Source of the DNA: Punctularia strigosozonata HHB-11173 SS5
Taxonomy: Eukaryota > Basidiomycota > Agaricomycetes > Corticiales > Punctulariaceae
Direction of reading: 5' to 3'
Length of the DNA stretch: 64,000 bases
NCBI RefSeq assembly: GCF_000264995.1
Contig: NW_006767444.1
Span: forward strand, 507,472-571,471
Shown: in pieces, positions 33,793 to 43,255 of the stretch
Numbering within the stretch: position 1 is the first letter of the stretch
Layout of the letters: every line of letters starts with the position of its first letter
Notes under the pieces: model-generated
Told to the model about the DNA's origin: nothing
Databases searched by the model: none
The model's input: only the letters and a program-made list of their open reading frames with translations
Position numbers and translations under genes: made by a program

Positions 33793-34743
33793 CCTGTCGG
33801 CTTATCGAGAGACCGTTTCCACGGAGAAAAGATGGGATTGAGGGGGAGAAGGTACGGTAAGGAGGATATCTCAGTCGCGTTCTAGCGAAGCCACAACGAC
33901 CGTGGACCAAATCGCGTGACGCCACCGCACGTGATCGCTCCGGATTGGACCGGACAGCGACCAGGCGCGTCGCGACGCGTCCCATTGATCTTCTCGGGAT
34001 CGCAGCCTCGAGTCCGTCATGAGGCAGTAATAATAAGGCAAGTAATTCACTGAACATTGATGACAATGTATCATAAAGAGGAGAAAATCCGATCAACACA
34101 AATGCAGTGGGCTGGATGGCGGGATACACAAACAAGCGTAGGTAAGTATTTCATGCCTCCGATAGCTGCTTTTTCCCGGATTCTGCCCAATCTGAAGCGA
34201 TAGTGCGCTAATGATACGTAAGCAGGCTGGAACCCGTTACGCCAACTCCACGTGATCATCTAGTGCCGGACCGCGATTGGTCCGAAGCCGGAGGATGGGT
34301 CGGATGGGTTTCGTGCATCCACCCATCTACGCAATTGGCGATAGCCCCTTTCACATACCACTTGGGTATTTGTCTGTCGAGCAGCACAAGAGTAACCTAC
34401 CTGGACTACGTTGCTGCTCTCGCCTGTTCTCTGCGTTCATGAATGCCGTCGAAGGAAGTCAATAATCACCCTCAAAAGATGTTGTCTTCGGTGAGTCTGA
34501 TCCTTCCTATACCTAACATGCGCGCGCTAATCGTTTGCTGCATAGAAGCATATCGACTCCCGGACACAGGATCCATGCACACGAGCCTGCGCACAACGCG
34601 GGATTGACCCGCATAGAACGCCCCTCTCGTCCCACTTACTATAGTGACGCAGCAGATGCTTTGTCACAGACGTCGACAAGGACTATGAGGACTAGGAGTA
34701 TAAATATGCGCAACAGAACACGATCATCCTCATTCCACTCAGC
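33793..34743. other. Divergent promoter region
   Basis: Lies between the uncharacterised gene (-) and the reductase (+). No gene is called. The TATA box of the reductase is at 34699-34706. Confidence 0.45.
34699..34706 (+). promoter_or_regulatory. TATA box of the MDR reductase gene
   Basis: TATAAATA, 38 bp before the ATG at 34744. A strong match to consensus, though a little close to the start codon, so the leader must be short. Confidence 0.65.
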
Positions 34744-35982
34744 ATGTCTTCTCTCATACCGTCCACCATGCGCGCCCTCCTCAGCGCGTCAGAACACACC
34801 GTATCCGTGCAGGAAATACCCACCCCGCGCCCCGAGCCGGGCGAGATCCTCGTTCGCGTCCTTGCAGCTGGGCTCAATCCGACCGACTGGAAGAGCGCCT
34901 CATTCCTCGCCGAGCCTGGCGTCATCGTGGGCTGCGAGTTCGCTGGAGAGGTCGTTCAGGTCGCGGAAGGCGTCAAGGACGTGAAGACGGGCGACCGCGT
35001 CGCGGGCTTCGTGCACGGCGCGCAGTACAAGGACCGTGGCGCGTTCGCGGAGTACGTCAAGGCCGACGCCGAACTCGTTTGGCATATCCCTGAGGGAACG
35101 TCGTACGAGGAAGCCGCTACCGTCACTGTTGGGTAGATGCGCATATTCGTCTCCCTTCGATGCTCGCTCAACTATCACGGGTATCTTGCAGATTTTGCAC
35201 CGCGGTTCAGGGGCTGTTCCACCCGAACAACCTCGGTCTGGTCGGCTATCCATCTACGGTCTCCGCGCAGCCCACGCCTTGGGTCCTCGTCTTCTCCGGC
35301 GCCACGACCGTCGGCATATTCGCAGTGCAGCTCCTTCACCTCGCCGGCTATCGCGTCGTCGCCACCGCCTCGCCCGCGAACTTTGACCTGCTGACCTCGC
35401 TCGGCGCCGACGCCGTATTCGACTACAACGACCCCGACGTGTCGCAGAAAATCAAAGAGGCGACGGGTGGGACCCTCGCGCTCGCACTGGACGCGTACGG
35501 CACGGCCGAGACGCAGGAGAAGACGGTGCGGGCGTTCGGTTCCGGGCCCGGAAAGTTGGTCACCACGTTCTTGGTGGATCCAAGCGTCCAGGCCTTGCGA
35601 GACGATGTCGAGATGAAGGGTGCGTATTCTGCCAACCGCCTTCCCGGCTTTCGCTCACTGAAACGGCGTCAAGGCACTATGCTGTATACCGCACTCGGCA
35701 AGGCGTTCACAATGCCGACGGGCTGGGCGCTGCCCGCAATCCCGGAGGACCGGGAGCAAATGGTCGGCTGGATGCCCAAGATCACTGAACTGGTACGTCG
35801 TACCATATCATCTTGCGCGGAGTGGCTCACCAAACATTCCTGCGGGGTTGTAGCTCGCAAACGGTAAAGTGAAGCCCTGTCAGATTAAGCTGTGGCCGGG
35901 AGGTCTCGACGCGGTGAAGGACGGTTTCGAGTACATGAAGAGTGGGAAGGTCAGCGCGGAGAAGATTGTGTTCCAGATTTAG
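34744..35982 (+). CDS. Medium-chain dehydrogenase/reductase (zinc-less quinone/enoyl reductase type), four exons
   Basis: A NADPH-dependent reductase of the MDR superfamily, close to the fungal ToxD/trans-enoyl-reductase-like group; the substrate is not known. The GroES-like half reads SVQEIPTPRPEPGEILVRVL, GLNPTDWKSASF, GVIVGCEFAGEVVQV, GDRVAGFVHGA and EEAATVTVG. An intron at about 35133-35192 joins this to FCTAVQGLFHP. The Rossmann half has VFSGATTVGIFAVQLLHLAG (cofactor loop), GADAVFDYNDPDV and ALALDAYGTAETQ. Two more introns lead to TMLYTALGKAF and MPKITEL, then LANGKVKPCQIKLWPGGLDA and the end EKIVFQI. The Cys and His ligands of the catalytic zinc are absent, as expected for this branch. 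The gene is intact. Confidence 0.9.
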
Positions 35983-36445
35983 GCATGTACGACATTTAGC
36001 AGGATATTGAGGAACTCAATAGTCGGTGACGTGCAACAAGAGCGTCCGCGAGTACGTAGGCGTATTGGGAGGGGCGTTTTGTTTCGCACTGAATTGCGTT
36101 TGTTGCCCTCGACTTCCAGGCTTGGATGCATGTGTCGTCTCATCCTCACACGCCTCAATGGTCGTTTCCCCAAATCAATTGCATCGAGACCTCTGAGAGC
36201 TATTACGAAGCCAGCACAGACCAAGAAATAATAAGAGACCACACATGCGAACGACGTCAAGCGTTGGCAAGTAGTGACAGTACAGGTTGAGATCAATGAA
36301 CGGAAAAGAAAACACGAGCACAAGATGTGAAGCGCGAAATAATGCAAGCACACTGGTTGGTATCATCAATCATTAGGAGAGCATCTGGTAGTGAAAATCG
36401 AGGTCGAAAAGGCGCCATCGATTATTCTATTTTCCTTCCCTTTCT
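35983..36445. other. Convergent intergenic region
   Basis: 3' flanks of the reductase (+) and the Ser-rich secreted protein (-). AT-richer sequence; no gene is seen. Confidence 0.45.
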
Positions 36446-38343
36446 TCAGTTCTTGCCGTCCTTGGCATCGGCCTTGTCCGCCTTGGCAGCCTCGGTCGCG
36501 GTCGCGTCAGCGGCAGAGCTGGATGCGGTCTCGGACGCTGCGGCAGAGGACGATGCAGCGGCAGAGGACGATGCAGCGGCAGAGCTGGAGACGGCGGCGC
36601 TGGACGAAGCGGCGGCGGAAGACGAGGCGGCAGCCGAGGCAGTCTTCGAGTCCTTGGCGCCCTTGGTGGCGGCGGCGGAGGCCGAGGCCGAGGCAGATTC
36701 GGTCACGGACGCGGAGACGGCGGAGCCGGTGACGGAGGCTGAAACGGCGGAACCGGTGACGGAGGCTGAAACGGCGGAGGCAGTGGCGTTAGCGGCAGCG
36801 GACGAGGAGATCGCGGCGGTGGCGTTGGCGGCGGCGGACGAGGAGATGACAGCGGTGGAGTTGGCGGCGGCGGAGGCGGTCGCAGCTGCCGTCGAGTTGG
36901 CGGCAGCGGTCGAGTTGCCAGCCGCGACGCCGTCTTCGGTCACCGAGAACTGGAAAGACGAGGAATCATGTCAGTTTTCGGAGAATTGATGAACAACTTG
37001 TTTCGGGGTGCGACTCACGTAGACAGCATCGTCGAGCGAACCGTGCTGGGCGACGGGGGCGAGGACGGGCTGGTGGTTGGACGCCGAGTTGATGGACGAG
37101 ACCTTGTAGAAGCCGACGGGAAGACCAGCGGTGACATCAGCGGTGAGGACGCCGTTGACCGCAGCGTCGTTGAGACCCTTGAAGAACGCGAACTTGGTCG
37201 GGTCGAGAGGCGTGGTCTGGTCGAGGCTCTGGAGCTGCTCGACGACGACGTGCGAGTGGCCCTGGATGATGCCCGCCGAGTTGAGCTGCTGGGGCGCCGC
37301 GAAGTAGTTCTCCTGCGCGTTCACGAAGTGACCCGTCTCGAGGTTGGAGATGGCCATGGAGATGGTGAACGCGGTGTTGGCCTTGATCGTGCCGAAGTTG
37401 GTCGGGAAGGTGAACTTGGACGAGGGCATGAGCGTCTGCGCCGGGATCTGGCCCATCGGCGCCGGGTTGCAGGAGCCGTTGGTGATCTGCTTGCCGTTGG
37501 TGATCGTCTGGCCGGCGCAGAAGTTGATGAAGTTGTTGCTCGAGGTGAGCGAGGCAACCTGACCCGCGGCGGGCACGTCCTGGCCGTCGTTCTCGAAGCC
37601 GGTGGCGAGGACGGACGGGTCGAGCGTCAGCGAGGACTGGATGCCGCTCGCATCGCTGGACGAGCTGCTGGAACCAGACGAGTTGTCGACCGCAACGTTG
37701 GAGGAAGACTGATCAGGAAATGGTGTTAGAGTAATCGACGAAGCATTGATGAAACTCGACATACCGATGCGGCAGCAGTGGTGGTGGTCGACGAAGCGTC
37801 CGTAGACGAGGAGTCCGCGGCGGTAGCGGTGGTAGTCGAGCTGCTGGAGCCGCTGTTGTTGTTGCTGCTGCTGCTGGAGCCGCTGTTGTTGCTGTTGCCG
37901 CCCTTGTGGTGGTGGCCCTTGTGGCTGCTGCTCGAGTTGCTGGAGCTGGAAGAGCTCGAGCTGGACGACGAGCTGGACGAGCTGGACGAGCTCGAAGAAG
38001 AAGAGCTGGACGACGAGCTCGAAGAGCTTGAGCCAGAGTTCGAGTTCGAGTTCGAATCCGAGCCGGACGAGCTGGAGCTCGAAGACGACGAATTGTCGGT
38101 AGACGCGCTAGTAGCCGCAGAGTTGTCGGTCGTGACGGTCACAGTAGCTGTCGCATACACGGTGACAGGGACCGTCTAAACGGCGATCAGATTTCCTCAT
38201 TCGGATATGGTTCGAGTCCCGAGAATACGCACAGCACAGATAGTCTCCTCGACCACACCCCGTTGACCGAGGGGAACAGCCGATGCCGTGAAAGCCGTGA
38301 AAGAGAGAGAAAGGAAAGCGACCAAGAGAGTCTTGTTGAACAT
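36446..38343 (-). CDS. Secreted conserved basidiomycete protein with a poly-Ser linker and Ala/Ser-rich tail, four exons
   Basis: Exon 1 (38343 to about 38234) encodes a signal peptide, MFNKTLLVAFLSLSFTAFTA. Exon 2 starts TVPVTVYATATVTVTTDN and becomes a long Ser/Asn tract ending in a HKGHHHKGG patch. Exon 3 is the conserved domain: LATGFENDGQDVPAAGQVAS, NNFINFCAGQTITNGKQ, CNPAPMGQIPAQTLMPSSKF, MAISNLETGHFVNAQENYF, IIQGHSHVVVEQLQSLDQTT, FAFFKGLNDAA and INSASNHQPVLAPVAQHG. Exon 4 (FSVTEDGVAAGNST) is Ala/Ser-rich and ends ADAKDGKN. This domain is common in Agaricomycetes and, from memory, is sometimes mislabelled ribosomal protein S17; it has no ribosomal features. The HxH and Cys residues are conserved-looking but the function is unknown. 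The Ser/Thr-rich arms should be O-glycosylated, suggesting a cell-wall or matrix role. Confidence 0.85.
37925..38065 (-). repeat. Poly-Ser coding repeat
   Basis: An in-frame run of mostly Ser codons (AGC, TCG, TCC, AGT mixed) within exon 2 of the Ser-rich secreted gene. It reads on the plus strand as repeated GAGCTGGACGA units. Use of several codons shows selection for Ser rather than a plain microsatellite. Confidence 0.75.
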
Positions 38344-39313
38344 GATTGATGATAAAAGATGGGATTAAGAAGGACCAGTAGCGTGCAAAGAGCGCGGTGC
38401 TGTGTGAGCTTGATTGCTGAAAGGGATCGGAAAAGACACCAGGTCAGGCGTTCGTAGTAAATCCTGTGACGCGCTAGGCGGCAACCACGAGGAACAGCAG
38501 ACAGAGGGGCAGCGAAGTGGGGAAAGGGGAAAGATGGAACCGGTCATTGTTGCGAGATCGGCTCTTATACAAACAGGTCCGTGCCCGGCAGGCGTGGGAC
38601 GAAGAGAGAGTTCTAAGAATACCGTCCACGCGCTCGACGATACCTGTTCCGGCCTCCGCTCCGTCCCCGGTCACAACCTCCTCCATTCCATGTGTTGTCT
38701 ATCTCATCCTCCCCTGAAGTTCCGTCGCGTCCTCCATCGTCCTCGACCTCAGCCCCTTGTAAGACATCCGTCCTGGACGTGCTGAACGCCGTATCCCCGC
38801 CTGCACCGGATCAACGGCACCAGGCACGCGACGTAATAATATACGCTGTTCGATTCGCGGGGATCTACATGATCTGTCTCCCCGATGCCGTCCGCCGGCC
38901 GACCAGTCCACGCTCATTCTGACCACAAGCCATCCATGGAGCACCTCAAAGGCTCCGTATGGCGTCTGCTGCCTGCCTTGCGTCGGCAGTTACTACAACT
39001 ACACATCGTTCATTCCTTCGTGCTCATCCAGCCGAATTGGTACAGAATTTCGATCACTGGTTTCAGCTGATGATCAGCATTGGTGAGGGCGTCAGGGACC
39101 GTGATCCATCACCCGCCATCCGTCGTCTCCTTCGACGCAGTGATGCGCACGCCCTCCTTCCTCGACGGATTCTCGCTGGCTGTGTTTTGCCTGATTAATA
39201 GTGAGCGAGATGGATTGCCATGCTCCGCGGTCACGCCGCGTGCAGTAGCGAAGCGGGCGCTCCCTTGACTATGGCATCAGATTATCTGTCTAAGGGTTCA
39301 GCATTGAACCTCG

Positions 39314-39810
39314 CGACATGACGACCGCCTCGTGTTGCCAAATGACTTCGTTTTCCAATCGTCCTGCACTATCGGAAGTCCCTGTATTGACACGCGACGA
39401 CGGCTGAAGTGGGCCGCCGCTAGGTAATGTATTGCACATAGTAGCACATACATGTACCTAGTTTACCTGCACCAGTGCTGAAGCGGCGTGTCGGCTGTAT
39501 AACAGCTCACGGGGGCCGTGGATGCACTGTGTGCGCCGAGCCGCGCGTATTGACGTGCGGTGCGGCAACCGGTTGTTCCGCTATTGGGACCGCGCCGGAA
39601 ATATACCTACCTACCTACCTACCTGTGTACTTACTGCTATTTTTCGATGAGGAACATGTTGCCGTTCACCACTGCCCACCACGGCGAAACGAACCCGAGA
39701 TCAAATATAGCTACTCCGCGGGAACAGGTATCCCATGCTACATAGCACTGGATCAACGCTGGGTAGACAAGCCGGCTTTCGCTGCGTAAAGCTGCACGAT
39801 TCATGATGGT
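39314..39810 (-). pseudogene. Decayed coding fragment, copy 1 (family unknown), interrupted by about 280 bp
   Basis: Related to the fragment at 42495-42750. Shared blocks: 39314-39349 with 42499-42534, 39659-39700 with 42563-42600, and 39782-39810 with 42664-42694. On the minus strand the first block encodes EVIWQHEAVVMS in both copies with a synonymous difference. The last block begins VQLYA in both. In this copy the rest of the frame is destroyed and an extra stretch of about 280 bp lies between the first two blocks. Confidence 0.55.
39603..39626 (+). repeat. TACC tetranucleotide repeat
   Basis: About five TACC units. They are inverted relative to the GTAG repeat at 39938-39960, so the pair could fold or represent the ends of an insertion. 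Confidence 0.8.
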
Positions 39811-39889
39811 CTCCTGGACATGCTATGTAGTCTGGATGCCAGGTGCCCTGGAGTAAGGTAAATAGGTAGGTAAATTGCCGACGAAGTCC

Positions 39890-39930
39890 CAGTAGCGCCT
39901 CCCTGCGATTCGAACTCAGCATCGGCGCCT
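39890..39930 (-). other. tRNA-like T-arm hairpin between GTAG repeats
   Basis: On the minus strand GTAGGCGCC and GGCGCTAC pair around a loop containing GAGTTCGAATCG, a tRNA B-box. Just 5' lies CCTAC-CTGATAA-GTAGG, an anticodon-arm shape whose loop would read GAT. A plausible D-arm and acceptor stem are absent, so this is tRNA-like debris at best. Confidence 0.35.
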
Positions 39931-39937
39931 ACTTATC

Positions 39938-39960
39938 AGGTAGGTAGGTAGGTAGGTAGA
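39938..39960 (+). repeat. GTAG tetranucleotide repeat with a conserved flank
   Basis: About five GTAG units followed by ATTGCC. A shorter cousin at 39861-39879 (ATAGGTAGGTAAATTGCC) forms a direct repeat with it. Confidence 0.75.
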
Positions 39961-40736
39961 TTGCCAAAGTCTCGGATTGTGCAGAGGGACTGTGACGTCG
40001 GCGATAGTTCCCCGACGGCGGTGTAGCTGCCATGTACATATAGAGCAGACGCGTCGGTGGCATCATAGCAGGAAACCCTATCCTCCCAATCCCTCGCTCG
40101 CGACACAAAATGGTGACCTGTCCCTTTAGACGACGGGCCTTGCGAAGAGGTTCAAAGATCCTCTACAGATAGTGGAGGTATCGTCAACATCGGAAGTGCA
40201 GCGCACATTCCGGAACGCGGCGGCACCAGCACACCGATCCACGCCTAGCAGGTATCTGGATACACGAACGTTGTGGAACTGTGAGTATTCAAGAATGGCT
40301 CTTGAGTCGACGAAGGCATTAAAGCATCACAGAGGGATATATGTACAACTCGGATAGATGCATTTCCGACTCGTACTACCAGATAGACCTTTGGAGGGGC
40401 TTCGATTGCGGTGGGTGCAAGGCTGACTAATAGAACGCATGTAAGCAGGATGACCGCCAAGAAGCGGAGGTAAACGAGCCTGGGACTCTGCGCTCCTGTC
40501 AGGCGCGGTATCTGGCGTCCGTCATGCAAAGGCATCCCGGAAGCAAATGTCCGGACTTGTGCAGCACCCACTCAAAGAAGACAACCAGGTAGTCATACAA
40601 GCAACATCCCGGGCCCCATTATTCCGACACTCCACGTATATTACCTCTCTGGTTATGGTCGACATCAGCATCGTCCTCGGATCTCCTCAACAACACCCAG
40701 TACACGCACTCTCTCGTAACATATCGGCTTAGAACT

Positions 40737-42118
40737 ATGCCGACCGTCGGATTCTACGGTTTCGGTAACATCGGTGAGTATGACGTATGTGACGTGCTCT
40801 TCAGGTTCGAATGCTCACGTTTGCGTGCAGGCGCCGCGATGGCCATGAACATTCAGAAGCACCTCACGGCCACGGGCGGAAACCCTCTCATCGTATACAA
40901 CCGGTAAGTGGGCGTTTAGATATCTTCGCGACGACATCGCCCATGATACGCGATCATAGAACTACCTCGCGAACAGACGCCGTCATTGCGGCTGGCGCTA
41001 AACTCGCCCCGTCGGTGTCGAGCCTAGTATCGTCCTCCGACATTATCTTTACCTGCCTCACGAACGATGCGACGGTGACCGCGGCGTACGAAGATATCAT
41101 GCAAACCGAGGGGCTACAGGAAAAGGTCTTCTGCGACTGTGCGACGCTGCACCCGGACACCGCGCGATCGATTCAAGCCAGGCTCGCCGAACGTGGAGCT
41201 GGCTTCGTTGCGGCTCCGGTTTTTGGGGCTCCTGCCTGGGCTGCCGGTGCGTCAATCTAGATTCGATGCCTTGATACTAGCCTTTTTGACTAGCGCGATG
41301 CAGCTGCCCAGCTCGTGTTTGCCTTGGCCGGCCGTTCGGAGCACGTGGCTAAAATCAAGCCATACACGGAAGGCGTCACGGCCAGGAAGGTGTTAGAGAT
41401 GGGTGAAGACGGTAGCTCTTCTCACTTGCTCTGCATCTCCCCATGCATTAATCCCGTTGAACTAGTTGGCAATGCCGAATTGATGAAGGTTACGGTACGG
41501 AGAGTCAGTTACGGTCACCTTCACATTCAACTCACGAACCGTAGGGCAACATGTTCATCATGACCGTGAACGAGTCCCTCGCCGAAGCACTTACCCTCGC
41601 GGAGAAATCGGGTTTAGGGCCGGACAGGGTTCACGAATTCGTACAGACCATGTTCCCGGGCTCGCCGTACGAGAACTACTCGAAGAGGATACAGGCGCGT
41701 CTATGGGTCGCCAAGGACGGTTCGTGTACTACCTCCTCGTTCCACGCTGAAAGCTCATAAATCCGAACTTTCGTTGTGCTCATAGGTGAGAAGCCTGCGG
41801 GCAGCGCGCCGCATGGGCTGAAGGACATCAACCACTGCTTAGCGTGCGTATCGCGGCGCTTTACATTTGTCGAATGTGGGAATGACGTGTTCATAGTCTC
41901 GCTGAGGCGTCCGGCGTCCGGATGTACATCCTCGAAGCTGCTAAGAGGTGTGATATCTCAGTCACGCCCATGTCCAATGTTAGCGTCCTCGCTGACGTTC
42001 TCTCTTTTGTTCGATTAGACACCTCACTGCCGCTTTCGAAAAGCACGGGGAACAGGCCGACGTCAGCGCGATGTACGGCGCAGCGAGGGAGGAAGCTGGG
42101 CTGCCGTTCGGACCTTAG
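40737..42118 (+). CDS. 3-hydroxyisobutyrate dehydrogenase-like NAD(P)-dependent oxidoreductase, copy A
   Basis: A beta-hydroxyacid dehydrogenase (HIBADH/6PGDH-like). Relatives oxidise 3-hydroxyisobutyrate or reduce small aldehydes. It starts MPTVGFYGFGNIGAAMAMN with the Rossmann GxGxxG, then PLIVYNR (intron), AAGAKLAPSVSSLVSSSDII and FTCLTNDATV. The substrate-binding stretch is FCDCATLHPDT, followed by GFVAAPVFGAP, IKPYTEGVTARKVLEMGED, and the catalytic-Lys helix VGNAELMKVTGNMFIMTVNE. The helical C-terminal domain has SLAEALTLAEKSGLGPDRV and INHCLALAEASGVRMYILEA, and ends GAAREEAGLPFGP with the stop at 42116-42118. About nine short GT-AG introns are needed, and all are visible. It is the inverted paralogue of the gene at 48583-49978. 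Confidence 0.9.
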
Positions 42119-43255
42119 TAATCTCTAATCAGCCTCGATGCGGAACATCATCCCAAGTAACGGGTAGCAATGTTATATAAAATAGACCGACGCCATATTA
42201 CGCTCTTCCTTATGCTCTGGGATGGACATTTTTGGGCCCGGATGTTTGATGGCAAAGTTGTCGGACCACCTGATCGAGCCCGCTTGAGCCCGCACGAAAC
42301 GTCGTCCAGGATCAACGCGCTCAGCCAGAGATCTTCACGGACGTCTTTTTCTTCCTCAGCGGATACTGAAAGATAGGTTCTGGACTGATAATGAGGGGGC
42401 GGTGGTTCTCCGCGATCAGTAACGGAGCGTGGTGCCCTTTACTTACCATAGTATCAAATGGAGCATATCCAATGGTTTAGCAATAAGAGCGCAATTTGCG
42501 ACATGACAACCGCCTCGTGTTGCCAAATGACTTCCGTACTTTCTAAGTATTCGACGGAGATACATTGCCGCTCACCGCCGTCGACCGCGGCGAGCAAATC
42601 ATAGAGCCATCCGCAAGAATAGGTGTTGGCATTATCCCATGCTGGCATTGGAAACGCATCCGGCGCGTAAAGCTGCACGGGAGTTTCATGGTGGACATCG
42701 TCATTTGCCGAGATGCCTCCCCGGAGACGCTCCGGTCAGACGTCATTTCAAGCCTAAGCCAGTGCTTCTGAACATGAGCCCGACGGCAAGAGTGTGATTT
42801 CCAATAGACATCCGGTAACTGTCGATCTAATGAGTCTCTTGGGAGGACGGATGAGAGCGTTTCCTCGAAGAAAACAAAAGGTCAAGGTCAATTTGAAATT
42901 GGCTCGCGTGCTACGATCAGGTGACTTAGAGCCCCCAGGTCCGTCCACGGTCCAGCACTGCAGCTCAGCCAGCTGCGACGACGCGTCCGAACTCCAAACA
43001 GGATTTCTTCATGCTCTGGCGTTGAAAAGTACTATCATCCCGAGAAAATGATAGACTCGAAATCTAAACCGCTTGGTGTGGCTGAACCGCGTTCGTGGCC
43101 GCATCTGTGCAGTGCTAGAACAATAGGACAGATGGTCGGGATACCGATCAAATCCTTTCGTTCCATTCCCTGAGACAAGCAGGTCCGAGGCGATTTCTCT
43201 TTCCAACCGCACCTCAACCATCGCGCCTTGAGCCATCATACCGACTTTCCCTACC
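42119..43255. other. Intergenic region with a decayed fragment
   Basis: No intact gene. It contains the second copy of the unknown coding fragment on the minus strand and the promoter of the first F-box-like gene. Confidence 0.5.
42495..42750 (-). pseudogene. Coding-like fragment, copy 2 (family unknown)
   Basis: An open minus-strand stretch of about 80 codons that reads like protein: SANDDVHHETPVQLYAPDAF, PMPAWDNANTYSCGWLYDLL, AAVDGGERQCISVEYLE and STEVIWQHEAVVMS. No start, splice site or neighbour exon completes it, so it is either an exon of an unrecognised gene or a remnant. The related, more decayed copy at 39314-39810 supports a protein-coding past. Confidence 0.5.

Larger units (their letters stand above)
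38344..40736. other. Gene-poor region with repeats
   Basis: 2.4 kb without a gene I can support. It holds the promoter of the Ser-rich gene (a TATAAGAG on the minus strand at 38562-38569 is one candidate), a decayed coding fragment (39314-39810), TACC/GTAG repeats and a hairpin (39601-39968). A minus-strand frame at 40245-40571 has one hydrophobic segment (FLAVILLTCVLLVSLAP) but no other support. Confidence 0.5.

Noticed and set aside
38199-38212. Near-perfect tRNA B-box GGTTCGAGTCC
   Set aside because: Only two pairs in the T stem; it lies inside an intron of the Ser-rich secreted gene and has no A-box.
36446-38343. Ribosomal protein S17 as a name for the Ser-rich secreted gene
   Set aside because: It has a signal peptide and extracellular low-complexity arms and lacks any S17 motif; the label looks like a propagated misannotation.
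39603-39960. TACC/GTAG repeats as a telomere or centromere remnant
   Set aside because: The unit is not the fungal TTAGGG-type telomere, the arrays are only about five units long, and ordinary genes flank them.
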